Shown here one piece after another: positions 53,992-62,544 of a DNA stretch of 64,000 nucleotides. The position numbers were made by a program, and so were the translations under genes. The stretch's first letter is position 1. The number at the start of each line of letters is the position of its first letter. The notes below the pieces were generated by a model that had not been told where the DNA came from, searched no databases, and worked only from the letters and a program-made list of their open reading frames with translations. Origin of the DNA: Clostridium beijerinckii (lineage in GTDB: Bacteria > Bacillota > Clostridia > Clostridiales > Clostridiaceae). Location of the stretch: NCBI RefSeq assembly GCF_036699995.1, contig NZ_CP144906.1, forward strand, positions 4,537,001 through 4,601,000, in the 5' to 3' direction.

Positions 53992-54765
53992 CTACCATCT
54001 TATCCATGGCGCTTGCTTCATTTTACATAAGTATTCCAATGCCTCTTTATCTCTTAGTGTATCCATACACTTCCAAAAACCAGTATGTTTGTAAGCCATT
54101 AATTTATTTTCTTTTGCTAAATTTTCAAGAGGTTCTCTTTCAAACACGGTCATATCATTATCTAAATATTTGAATATCTCAGGCTCTAATACCATAAAGC
54201 CACCATTAATCCATCCACCATCTTCTTTGTTTTTTTCAGCAAATTGATTAATTTGGTGGTCGTTATCAATATCTAAAACTCCAAATCTTCCACCAGGCTG
54301 TATTGCTGTAATCGTAGCAGCTTTTCCATGTTTCTTATGAAATTCATATAATTTCGTTAGATCAACATCCGAAACCCCATCTCCATATGTTAACATAAAT
54401 GTTTCATTATTAACATATTTCTCTATTTTCTTTATTCTTCCACCCGTTTGAGTTTCCAAGCCAGTATCTACCACTGTAACTTTCCATGGTTCTGCTATAT
54501 TATTATGTATTATCATATTATTATTATCAGCAAAATCAAATGTTATATCACTTCTATGCAAATAGTAATCAGCAAAATATTCTTTGATAAAATACCCCTT
54601 ATAACCACAACAAATGATAAATTCATTAAACCCATATGAGGAATAATACTTTAATATATGCCATAAAATTGGTGAATCACCTATTTCTATCATAGGCTTT
54701 GGCTTAAGATGGCTTTCTTCGCTAATTCGAGTTCCTAATCCTCCTGCAAGTATTACTACTTTCAT
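53992..54765 (-). CDS. rfbF: Glucose-1-phosphate cytidylyltransferase
   Basis: It makes CDP-glucose from glucose-1-phosphate and CTP. The N-terminus MKVVILAGGLGTRISEESHL followed by KPKPMIEIGDSPILWHI is the nucleotidyltransferase signature. LTYGDGVSDVD, GRFGVLDID and WINGGFMVLEPEIF match RfbF. There are 257 residues, normal. It is the first gene of the glycan island, with a sigma-D-type promoter 79 bases upstream. Confidence 0.93.
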   Translation of the reverse strand: MKVVILAGGLGTRISEESHLKPKPMIEIGDSPILWHILKYYSSYGFNEFIICCGYKGYFIKEYFADYYLHRSDITFDFADNNNMIIHNNIAEPWKVTVVDTGLETQTGGRIKKIEKYVNNETFMLTYGDGVSDVDLTKLYEFHKKHGKAATITAIQPGGRFGVLDIDNDHQINQFAEKNKEDGGWINGGFMVLEPEIFKYLDNDMTVFEREPLENLAKENKLMAYKHTGFWKCMDTLRDKEALEYLCKMKQAPWIRW

Positions 54766-54843
54766 TTCTGAACCTCTTTTCTATTTTCTTATTTTTAATA
54801 AAAATCTTTATATATTATACAAATATTCTCCATACAAAGTATA

Positions 54844-54870
54844 TTATCGATAATTATTTACATTTCTTTA
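54844..54870 (-). promoter_or_regulatory. Sigma-D-type promoter for the glycan island
   Basis: On the minus strand TAAAGAAA (54863-54870) is followed after exactly 11 bases by ATCGATAA (54844-54851). The consensus is TAAAGTTT-N11-GCCGATAA. It lies 79 bases before rfbF. Confidence 0.7.
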
Positions 54871-54962
54871 TACTTATAATTGTTATAAATTTTATTAAAT
54901 AGTACATAATGTTCCATAATAATACAAAAACATAAGAAAATAAAAGCAAATTAACTTAAGAA

Positions 54963-56777
54963 CTACATCTTTTCTCCTATCCACCTTAAAAATTCGTGTG
55001 CATCATTTCCACTATACCCGTTCTGTATAGCCTTCTTTATATTAATATAAGCAATATTGTGTTCTCCACGTTTATAATTGCAATAGCCTATATACATCAA
55101 TATGTTTTTATCTTCCACCTCTTGTACACTTTCATTATAAAATTTTAACGCATCTTTATAATTTTCATTGCTCATAAGAACTTTTGCTATTTCTATAGAT
55201 ACGTTAGATTTAAAGCTACTTCTTAAGTCTAGAAATCTTTTTATAACATCACTTCTATCAAATAGACATAACTCTCTAAACAATGCTATATAATTGTCTA
55301 AATCCTCTTCAAGTAAAATATTACTCTTTCCTTCATATTCACTTATTATTCTTTTGAAGGAAGGCTTGTTTGTATTCAAAAGCTCTTTCATAATAGCTGA
55401 ATCACCACTCAATATCCCGCTAACTATAGCTAGTATCTCATTAGATTCTTCACCATATCCTTCACTAAATATTTTATAAGCTGTCTCGAATTTTCCTTCT
55501 GCTAATAATGTAAAAGTTAATGCACTATCCTCATGACCAAAGTTTTTATACCATATATTTGCATAATAAGCCAAAATACCTCTAGGCTTTAGCTTTATAA
55601 GTTCATCTACGATAAATTGCACATCATTTTCATTGTTAATATCATAAATACTATTTAAAAAAGCTACTGTATCTTCTAATTTTTCATTTCTTATTATCTT
55701 AAAAATAGCTTGAAAAGCATCTTTATTGAATCTATCCTTACTCAAACTTAGATAATAATGCTCAACGGCCTTCTCGTAGGAATTCTTAACTTCATAAATA
55801 AATCCTATTCTATAATGTATGTAAGGAATCAATCCTAATATCAAATTCACTTCTATACCATTGTAACTATTATTATAACTTAACGCCGCCAAAAGATTAT
55901 TTAATGCTTCTTCATATCTTTTCTCATCCAGTAGAAAAAAACCATAAGAGCAATAAAAATTTGGATGATCTGAAAATATATCTATAGTACTTTTTATTCT
56001 TTGTTCAATTTCTTTCCTTGGTCTGCCTAAATTCCACATACAATCTAATATAACTTTATGAATCCTACTTTCATAACCGATCACTTTTACATTACTGTTT
56101 AAATGAAGCTCGCCATATTTAAGAGCATTTTCATAATCCTCAAGCGCAAAATAGCAGTCACATAGATATCTATAATACTCTTTATTTTCACCGTTAGATT
56201 TTATATCTTCTAATAAAATTTCTAAATTTCTCTTAGCCTTTCCTTTATTTATATCTGTAGAATATCCTGTATGATAAACTTCAATTTCATCATAAAATGA
56301 CATTATATGTACTTTATCATTCTTTTTACTTAGGGATTCATGAATGCTAGATTTATATCTTATATTCTTATCATTCCTAAAAATTCTAACTTGCATAAAA
56401 GAATCTATAGTCTTATTATTTACCTTATTAATGTTTATAAGCTTACATCCAACAGCCGAATATTTCGTACCTCTTAAACTTTTTAAAATCCCTCTTACTT
56501 TTTTAGCTGAATCTTGACCAAAATACTCATCCGCATCCAAAAAAATAATCCAGTCTCCTTTAGCTTTATCTAGTGCATAATTTTTTGCGGCAGCAAAATC
56601 ATTAATCCATTTAAAAAAGTATACGCTCGCTCCTAAATCTTTAGCTATTTCAACAGTATTATCCTCAGACCCAGTATCTACTACTATTATTTCATCCACT
56701 ATTTCCTTATAACTATTTATACATTTTTCTATATTTTTCTCTTCATTTTTAACTATCATACATGCAGATATCTTCAT
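54963..56777 (-). CDS. GT2 glycosyltransferase with long TPR region
   Basis: This 604-residue protein opens with a GT-A domain (ISACMIVKNEEKNIEKCI, IIVVDTGSEDNT, WIIFLDADEYF) close to that of the gene at 36655. From about 200 to the end it is a chain of TPR-type helical pairs (EYYRYLCDCYFALEDYENAL, FYCSYGFFLLDEKRYEEALN). It lies just downstream of the main flagellin and upstream of the glycan island, so it is a strong candidate for the enzyme that attaches the first sugar to flagellin. A sigma-A-like TTGACT 17 bases from ATTACA lies upstream. Confidence 0.85.
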   Translation of the reverse strand: MKISACMIVKNEEKNIEKCINSYKEIVDEIIVVDTGSEDNTVEIAKDLGASVYFFKWINDFAAAKNYALDKAKGDWIIFLDADEYFGQDSAKKVRGILKSLRGTKYSAVGCKLININKVNNKTIDSFMQVRIFRNDKNIRYKSSIHESLSKKNDKVHIMSFYDEIEVYHTGYSTDINKGKAKRNLEILLEDIKSNGENKEYYRYLCDCYFALEDYENALKYGELHLNSNVKVIGYESRIHKVILDCMWNLGRPRKEIEQRIKSTIDIFSDHPNFYCSYGFFLLDEKRYEEALNNLLAALSYNNSYNGIEVNLILGLIPYIHYRIGFIYEVKNSYEKAVEHYYLSLSKDRFNKDAFQAIFKIIRNEKLEDTVAFLNSIYDINNENDVQFIVDELIKLKPRGILAYYANIWYKNFGHEDSALTFTLLAEGKFETAYKIFSEGYGEESNEILAIVSGILSGDSAIMKELLNTNKPSFKRIISEYEGKSNILLEEDLDNYIALFRELCLFDRSDVIKRFLDLRSSFKSNVSIEIAKVLMSNENYKDALKFYNESVQEVEDKNILMYIGYCNYKRGEHNIAYINIKKAIQNGYSGNDAHEFLRWIGEKM

Positions 56778-56860
56778 AACTTAGTTCTCCTTTTGTAATA
56801 TATTACTTTTATACAAAGTCAATTTCATATAGATTCTCTATAAAGGCAACATATTATAAA

Positions 56861-56884
56861 AGGATAGGTTTCCCTATCCTCTTG
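56861..56884 (-). terminator. Terminator of the main flagellin gene
   Basis: On the minus strand AGGATAGG-GAAA-CCTATCCT ends in TTTATAAT. It lies 18 bases after the stop codon. Confidence 0.88.
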
Positions 56885-56901
56885 TAAATTAATTCTATAA
56901 A

Positions 56902-58083
56902 TTATCTTAATAATTGAAGAACTTGTTGTGGTTGTTGATTTGCTTGAGCAAGCATTGCTTGAGCAGCTTGAGAAAGAATATTGTTTTTTGAGTATGTTGA
57001 CATTTCTTTAGCCATATCAACATCTCTTATTCTTGATTCAGCAGAAGTTAAGTTTTCTGATGAAGTTCCCAAGTTATTTATTGTATGTTCTAATCTGTTT
57101 TGAAGTGCACCAAGCTTAGATCTTTCAGCAGAAACTTTTTCTATAGCATTATTTATTTGAGTTATAGCTCCAGTAGCTTTATCAGCAGAAGATATATCAA
57201 GCGCTGTACCATCACTATTTCTAACTCCTAAATCTTTAGCTTTCATAGAATTTATTCCTACTAGTAAGTTTTGTCCACTATTTGCACCAATTTGCATGCT
57301 GATTGACTTTGTAACATCAGTTGCTTGATCAACTTTAGCTTTAACAGATATTGTAATACTTTCTCCTGATGACATACTTGTTAATGTTCCAGTACCACCA
57401 GTAAGATCTATACTTACTCCACCATAAGATATTGTATCACCATCTGTAATACTAAATGATGCAGCTGTACCACCAACAACTGAGCTAGTAAAGTCACTAG
57501 ATACATATGAAGTACCAGTTCCTTGTGTTCTAGTTATTGTAACTGTGAAACTGTCTGAAATATTAGTTGCTGTTGTATCCCCTACTGTTCCAGCTAATTT
57601 TATATCTGCATTCGTATTTAATTGTAATGTTGTTTTAGAATTCGCTGCATCTACAAGACCTTTTTTACTTCCATCTAATAGCTTTTGAGTATTAAATTCA
57701 GTAGTATTAGCTATTCTATCAATTTCATCTGTAAGTTGCTTAACTTCATCTTTTATAGCACTTCTATCTACCGTTGTATTAGTATCATTTGATGATTGAA
57801 CTGCTAATTCTCTCATTCTTTGAAGTATGCTTTGAGTTTCATTTAATGCACCTTCAGCAGTTTGAGTTAATGATATAGCATCTTGAGCATTGTTTGATGC
57901 TTGATCAAGACCTCGGATTTGACCTCTCATTTTTTCAGAAATTGCAAGTCCTGCTGCATCATCTGCTGCTCCATTAATTCTAAGACCTGAAGAAAGCTTT
58001 TGCATTGATTTACTTGCAGCTGTAGAATTAACGTTTGCGTTTCTAATTGCATTATTTGACATAAGATTGTGATTAATAATCAT
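56902..58083 (-). CDS. hag: Main flagellin (Hag/FliC)
   Basis: This is the filament subunit. The N-terminus shows SSGLRINGAADDAAGLAISE and the C-terminus shows GALQNRLEHTINNLGTSSEN and ends NQQPQQVLQLLR, all classical. The middle (about residues 145-265) is variable and rich in Ser and Thr, the likely place for O-linked sugars. There are 393 residues. The leader has a sigma-D-type promoter, a CsrA-type site and AAGGAGGA seven bases before the ATG. It is monocistronic, ended by a strong terminator. Confidence 0.96.
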   Translation of the reverse strand: MIINHNLMSNNAIRNANVNSTAASKSMQKLSSGLRINGAADDAAGLAISEKMRGQIRGLDQASNNAQDAISLTQTAEGALNETQSILQRMRELAVQSSNDTNTTVDRSAIKDEVKQLTDEIDRIANTTEFNTQKLLDGSKKGLVDAANSKTTLQLNTNADIKLAGTVGDTTATNISDSFTVTITRTQGTGTSYVSSDFTSSVVGGTAASFSITDGDTISYGGVSIDLTGGTGTLTSMSSGESITISVKAKVDQATDVTKSISMQIGANSGQNLLVGINSMKAKDLGVRNSDGTALDISSADKATGAITQINNAIEKVSAERSKLGALQNRLEHTINNLGTSSENLTSAESRIRDVDMAKEMSTYSKNNILSQAAQAMLAQANQQPQQVLQLLR

Positions 58084-58090
58084 AATATAT

Positions 58091-58123
58091 TCCTCCTTGA
58101 TTTTTAAGTTTAGACTTCCCTGT
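58091..58123 (-). promoter_or_regulatory. CsrA-type binding sites in the flagellin leader
   Basis: On the minus strand ACAGGGAAGT (58114-58123) matches the CsrA consensus ACARGGAUGU at nine of ten positions. AAGGAGGA (58091-58098), the ribosome site, contains the second GGA. The two GGA motifs are about 23 bases apart. In Bacillus subtilis CsrA blocks hag translation through two such sites. csrA and fliW lie 4 kb away. Confidence 0.7.
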
Positions 58124-58148
58124 CACAACTTCATTTTTAATTTATATC

Positions 58149-58162
58149 AACTCTTAAGAGTT
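58149..58162. other. Perfect palindrome in the flagellin leader
   Basis: AACTCTTAAGAGTT reads the same on both strands. It lies 24 bases downstream of the -10 box and upstream of the CsrA-type site, so it would be in the leader RNA. It may be a stabilising hairpin or a protein site. Confidence 0.6.
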
Positions 58163-58186
58163 AATAGCTTATAAGCCTTATTACTA

Positions 58187-58213
58187 TATTCGAGTTAATT
58201 GTTTATCACTTTA
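58187..58213 (-). promoter_or_regulatory. Sigma-D promoter for hag
   Basis: On the minus strand TAAAGTGA (58206-58213) and CTCGAATA (58187-58194) are 11 bases apart. The -10 box is less perfect than those at 36.56 and 54.85 kb, but the spacing is exact. Confidence 0.65.
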
Positions 58214-58313
58214 GTTTTTTTAATTATTTCCAAGTAATAAATAATTAAATCTTATATTTCTATATTCGTTAACATTTCCTATTACTTTATAGTATTTTTA
58301 GATTATTTATATT

Positions 58314-58658
58314 TTAAAATTCTCTACTTAAGAACACAGCTTTTGCCTGCAAATTATTATAACCATTCATTGCTGTTCTTCTCTTTTGATTTTGTTTTAT
58401 CTTTATGAGTAACTCTTCCTTCTTATTTTTCATTTCGCTTTCCAATACTTTATCTAATTCATCTATATGGAACTTTATAAAAAATTCTTTTAATTCCTCT
58501 TTTGAATAACTCGACTTATTAATATTATCTAAAATAAGTTGTCTTTGTTTAAAAAATTTATCTACTTTCTCATATTCTTCAAGTTTGATTAATTCCATAA
58601 TAGTCAAAGTAATGTCTTTATATTCAAATATTATTTGTTCTAAATTCACTTTACTCAC
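58314..58658 (-). CDS. FliT-like flagellar chaperone
   Basis: This is a 114-residue helical protein (EQIIFEYKDITLTIMELIKL, VDKFFKQRQLILDNINK, then a Lys-rich helix). It follows fliS and fliD in the same orientation, the usual place of fliT, whose product guards FliD before export. Sequence similarity to FliT is weak by eye, so the call rests on size, helicity and position. Confidence 0.65.
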   Translation of the reverse strand: MSKVNLEQIIFEYKDITLTIMELIKLEEYEKVDKFFKQRQLILDNINKSSYSKEELKEFFIKFHIDELDKVLESEMKNKKEELLIKIKQNQKRRTAMNGYNNLQAKAVFLSREF

Positions 58659-58704
58659 ACTCTCTCTCAGTAAATAGCGAATACTTCAATCATTTATATT
58701 TTAC

Positions 58705-60729
58705 TTAGCTTATCCCAAGCATAGAGCTAAGTTGACTCTGTTGAGAGTTTAAAGCATTCATTGCTGTTTCTAATGCTGTGAATTGCTTATAATATCTAGT
58801 TTCAGCATCTGACATTTGCGTCTTTAGCTTACTAATGCTTAAAGTCTGATTATATACTTGATCAGGTAACGTATTTTTTCCACCTGAGGCCATACTGCTA
58901 TAATCATACTGCTTATTTACAAATATATTCATACTTCCAGATAAACTATATGTACCATCTTCACCTAACCCTGGAGCCGATACATAGTCTCTAAGTACTG
59001 TATCTATTCTTTTAAGCAATCCATCTTCCATATATTTTCCCGAACCAACATAAGATTGATTCTCATTTAAAGTTTTACTTGAAGATCCAATAAACATTTT
59101 TTTGAAATCATCAAAATTATTTTCTATAGCATTTTTTAATTTTGTTTCATCCTTAAGAACGAGCTTTCCACCATCTGTAACATCTGTTGATGTGTCTATC
59201 CCTATAGAATTAGAACCATATTGACCAAAACTTAATGATACTTTTCCAGAGCTAGTATTTGTACTATCATAACTTCTATATACTGGAGATGAAAATATCC
59301 CTCTAACCTGAGTCATCAAACCACTTAGATAGTCATCATTTCTAAGTATGCCAACTTTCGCCTTAGCCTCCCATGCTGTAATTTGGCTTTCACTCATATT
59401 TTCTTTTTGAGCATCAGTAAGTGGTTGGTAATCAGTATTTTTCTTTTCTGTTAACTTAGTATTTATAGTTGATATTACATTATTATAGTCTGTAATAAAA
59501 TTCTTAATATTGCTAACAACATTACTAGCATTTGATGCCACTGTAATATTTGAACTTTCATTTGTTGCATTAGTTCCAACTAAATTATACGAAACTCCAT
59601 TTAAAGTAAATTGGTTAGAACTCTGTGTTGTAGTAACTTCTGCTTTCCCAGGAGCTGTGATAGAGACTATTGCATCATTTCCCTGCGTTCCATTAAGTGT
59701 TGTTACGCCACTAGTGGATAATCCTAAGTTCGTAATAACATTATTATCCGAGTTCAAATTAGTTATAGTAATATTAGAAGCCGAGCCGTAGCTTTTTGAC
59801 TGAAATGAAATTTTACCCGTAGTATCATCTACATTCATCGTAATGGCACCACTAGTTGCACTGTTAACTTGGTCAGCCAAATTTTTTAATGTAGTGCTAC
59901 TATCCACCTTAAGTGAAACATTATAATCTTTGCCCCCATTATTTAATTTAAAACTAATATCTCCTTTTGTTGCATCAAATCCAAAATCTGAAGATACTAG
60001 TGTTGAAGAAGATAATATCCCACCGTTAATGTTAATTGGTACAGATTTACTTGAATCACTGTATTTAACAACTGTATCCGGGTTAAGATTAATGAATTTA
60101 ATATATTCCTTAGCAGAACTGCCGCTACCTTCTTTAACATATGATGCTGACACTTTACCATTTAAACTAGAAGACGCAATTTTGCTATTTATTTTTTCTA
60201 CCAAGTCTGTGCCAGTTCCACTTAAGCCACTTAGATCTAGTAGCGTATTATTATCCTTGTCCAATATTTTTTGTCCAGTGCTGGTAGTGAAATCCCCAAT
60301 ACCAATGATAGAATCTTTAGGATTTCCTTCAATTCTTGCTTTGGTTGCCAGCTGACTTACATGAATATTATAATTCCCAGCCTGAGCACTAGAACTTGCT
60401 GTTGCTGAAACAGTAGCCGTATTATCACTTGTAGCCGTATTAATATTTAACGAATTCCCCCCTAAAATATATTTACTCGAAAGAGGATCAAAATAATCTT
60501 GTAACCCCTTTACTTGCTTTATTATATCTCTATAAGCATCTTGTTTCCATTGTAATAACTGCTTTGTTTGACTCGCCTTGTCTATTTTAGTCTGATAACC
60601 TGAAACCATTGATTTAACTACTGAGTCAGTATCAATACCTGATGCCATACCTGATATTCTTAATAAATTTGCACTTGAAGTACTACTCTTAGTCGAGCTA
60701 CTAGCACTGCTTGGATAAATACTTGTCAT
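58705..60729 (-). CDS. fliD: Filament cap protein FliD
   Basis: FliD caps the filament and guides flagellin folding. The N-terminal FliD_N region is LLRISGMASGIDTDSVVKSM followed by QTKQLLQWKQDAYRDIIKQV. The C-terminal FliD_C has VSNIKNFITDYNNVISTINT and ISKLKTQMSDAETRYYKQFT. The long middle part (about 90-400) is rich in Ser, Thr and Asn. At 674 residues it is longer than in enteric bacteria (about 470) but usual for clostridia. It lies between fliS and the FliT-like gene. Confidence 0.94.
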   Translation of the reverse strand: MTSIYPSSASSSTKSSTSSANLLRISGMASGIDTDSVVKSMVSGYQTKIDKASQTKQLLQWKQDAYRDIIKQVKGLQDYFDPLSSKYILGGNSLNINTATSDNTATVSATASSSAQAGNYNIHVSQLATKARIEGNPKDSIIGIGDFTTSTGQKILDKDNNTLLDLSGLSGTGTDLVEKINSKIASSSLNGKVSASYVKEGSGSSAKEYIKFINLNPDTVVKYSDSSKSVPININGGILSSSTLVSSDFGFDATKGDISFKLNNGGKDYNVSLKVDSSTTLKNLADQVNSATSGAITMNVDDTTGKISFQSKSYGSASNITITNLNSDNNVITNLGLSTSGVTTLNGTQGNDAIVSITAPGKAEVTTTQSSNQFTLNGVSYNLVGTNATNESSNITVASNASNVVSNIKNFITDYNNVISTINTKLTEKKNTDYQPLTDAQKENMSESQITAWEAKAKVGILRNDDYLSGLMTQVRGIFSSPVYRSYDSTNTSSGKVSLSFGQYGSNSIGIDTSTDVTDGGKLVLKDETKLKNAIENNFDDFKKMFIGSSSKTLNENQSYVGSGKYMEDGLLKRIDTVLRDYVSAPGLGEDGTYSLSGSMNIFVNKQYDYSSMASGGKNTLPDQVYNQTLSISKLKTQMSDAETRYYKQFTALETAMNALNSQQSQLSSMLGIS

Positions 60730-60746
60730 TTATATCACTCCTTTAC

Positions 60747-61121
60747 TTACCTCTTGGATCTTTTGTAGGCCTCTTTCCAAGTTTCATTTATATCTTCTAT
60801 AAGAGGTAGAATTTCATCTATTATTTCCAAACTCTTTTTAATATTTGCCTCAACTAACTTTTCCTTAATAAAAGCATATACCCTAAATAATTGAACAGCC
60901 CAATCACCCACAGTTGTATCTAAACTGACCATGAGTTCTGAAAATATATCCTGTGTCTTTATCAAAGCCTCGTTAGCTTTTTTTATGTCTTTATCCACTA
61001 TAGCTTGTCTTGATATTTTACAAAACTTAACTGCACCTTCAGTAAGCATTAGCAGCAATTGTTCTTTTGATGCATAATTTACAGAATTGTTCTTATATAC
61101 GTTATATCCATTAGAATACAT
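60747..61121 (-). CDS. fliS: Flagellin export chaperone FliS
   Basis: FliS binds the flagellin C-terminus before export, and in Firmicutes it also affects FliW. It has 124 residues, all helical. Conserved parts are ASKEQLLLMLTEGAVKFCKI, VDKDIKKANEALIKTQDIFS and TVGDWAVQLFRVYAFIKEKL. It lies 17 bases before fliD. Confidence 0.93.
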   Translation of the reverse strand: MYSNGYNVYKNNSVNYASKEQLLLMLTEGAVKFCKISRQAIVDKDIKKANEALIKTQDIFSELMVSLDTTVGDWAVQLFRVYAFIKEKLVEANIKKSLEIIDEILPLIEDINETWKEAYKRSKR

Positions 61122-61132
61122 TCTAAATCCTC

Positions 61133-61417
61133 CTACTTTACTGTATCTAAAATACTTCCTTTAGAATTGCCTTCATTTATCTTTTCTATTTTCTCTACCT
61201 TTATATCTATATTTTTTTGATTATATTTTACTCCATTCACCGTAAAATATCTTTTTTCATGGTCTTTTTCACTATGGCAATCCTTCTCTTCAAAATCCTC
61301 TTCTTTCACATCTTTTTTTATACTTATACCTTTTCCAGAATGTACTTTATCTTCCTTGGTTTCTTCTTGGATTTTTTTTCTAATATCAGTATCAATTTTA
61401 TTTAGCTTAAATTCCAA
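61133..61417 (-). CDS. Small charged protein, unknown
   Basis: I do not recognise this 94-residue protein. It is very rich in Lys, Glu and Asp, with EEDFEEKDCHSEKDHEKRYF followed by a short possible beta segment, FTVNGVKYNQKNI. It sits between flaG and fliS with short spacers on both sides, so it belongs to the operon. It could be a flagellar chaperone or adaptor. A conserved family could not be named. Confidence 0.6.
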   Translation of the reverse strand: MEFKLNKIDTDIRKKIQEETKEDKVHSGKGISIKKDVKEEDFEEKDCHSEKDHEKRYFTVNGVKYNQKNIDIKVEKIEKINEGNSKGSILDTVK

Positions 61418-61453
61418 ATAAATATTTCCCCTTTCAGAGATCCCTCCATTAAA

Positions 61454-61834
61454 TTAGGCTTTTTTATCCAACAAACCAACCTGTCTCATCATACTCGCAA
61501 CCATATCTAAAATCTTTTTTGGCGGAACTTCTAATATTACTTCATTAGTATTTTCATCAACTACTTTTATCATCATTGTTTTAAGTTCCTTATAGTAAGA
61601 GTATTCTGCTCTGGTATGCTCATCTTTTAAGAAATTATTTATTTTTTTTAATGCATCATCTAAATCCTTTTTATTATATTCTTCATTTTTAGTTTTATTA
61701 TCATCTGATGTTTGAGTATCAGTACTCTTAACTTTCCTAATCGCAGCATCAGTATTAGCCTCTGTATATTCAGATAAATTTGAGTTATATGAATTTAAAT
61801 TAATTGAATTTTGTCCTAGGTTATTAACATCCAT
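61454..61834 (-). CDS. flaG: FlaG family protein
   Basis: The first 60 residues are polar and variable. The C-terminal FlaG domain is LDDALKKINNFLKDEHTRAE and VDENTNEVILEVPPKKILDM. FlaG is linked to filament length. AGGAGG lies ten bases before the ATG at 61834, which I prefer to a start ten codons upstream. The gene follows csrA. Confidence 0.88.
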   Translation of the reverse strand: MDVNNLGQNSINLNSYNSNLSEYTEANTDAAIRKVKSTDTQTSDDNKTKNEEYNKKDLDDALKKINNFLKDEHTRAEYSYYKELKTMMIKVVDENTNEVILEVPPKKILDMVASMMRQVGLLDKKA

Positions 61835-61878
61835 GTTTTTAATACCTCCTTGTTGCTTGCACACTTAAATTTGAATAT

Positions 61879-62097
61879 CTATTTTTTTCTTATATTATTT
61901 AATACATTAATATCAAATTTAATTGCTTCCTTATTCTCATTCTCTACTTCTTCATATATTTCTTTTCTCAATATAGACACATCCTTTGGTGCCTTAATTC
62001 CAATTTTAACGCTTCCGTCATCTATTTTACTTATTACAATCTCTATATCATTCCCAATCATTAGGGATTCACCTTTTTTTCTAGTTATAATTAGCAT
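61879..62097 (-). CDS. csrA: Translational regulator CsrA
   Basis: CsrA is an RNA-binding dimer that blocks translation at GGA motifs. The 72 residues start [20 protein letters not shown] and contain [20 protein letters not shown], the full conserved core. It follows fliW by 11 bases, the usual Firmicute pairing. Its likely target here is the hag leader at 58091-58123. Confidence 0.96.
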   Translation of the reverse strand: MLIITRKKGESLMIGNDIEIVISKIDDGSVKIGIKAPKDVSILRKEIYEEVENENKEAIKFDINVLNNIRKK

Positions 62098-62108
62098 TTT
62101 TTACCTCC

Positions 62109-62528
62109 TTACATTAAAGGATTTTTTATTTGATATTTAGAATTATCTAATATTATTTGTTCCCCTAAATTATTAGAACTATTTATAACTATCGGCCCCT
62201 GTAAATTAGTAGTTATTTTTTTTACATCTGAGTTTAACGTTACTGTGGTAATTATGTTAACCTGCTCCGGAGAATCTATTTTCAAATTGCTAACTGTTTC
62301 CTCACTCAATACAATCTCATAATCTTCAAAAAATTCATATGGCGATGTTACTATGAGTGCAATTTCTTCGTTCTCCAATGATTGTAACAATTTAAAAGGC
62401 TCATATCCTTGCAAATCTAAAAGAATAAATTTTTTCAACTCATCAAACCCTGGCAGCCCTTTGTTAAATGTAATTATATTATGATCTTCATATTCCATTT
62501 CACCATGGACTTTAGAAATAAACTTCAT
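62109..62528 (-). CDS. fliW: Flagellar assembly factor FliW
   Basis: FliW binds either flagellin or CsrA and so links flagellin export to its translation. The 139 residues contain FNKGLPGFDELKKFILLDLQ and FEDYEIVLSEETVSNLKIDS, typical of the family. It lies between flgL and csrA. Confidence 0.95.
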   Translation of the reverse strand: MKFISKVHGEMEYEDHNIITFNKGLPGFDELKKFILLDLQGYEPFKLLQSLENEEIALIVTSPYEFFEDYEIVLSEETVSNLKIDSPEQVNIITTVTLNSDVKKITTNLQGPIVINSSNNLGEQIILDNSKYQIKNPLM

Positions 62529-62544
62529 ATCTATCTTCTCCTAA

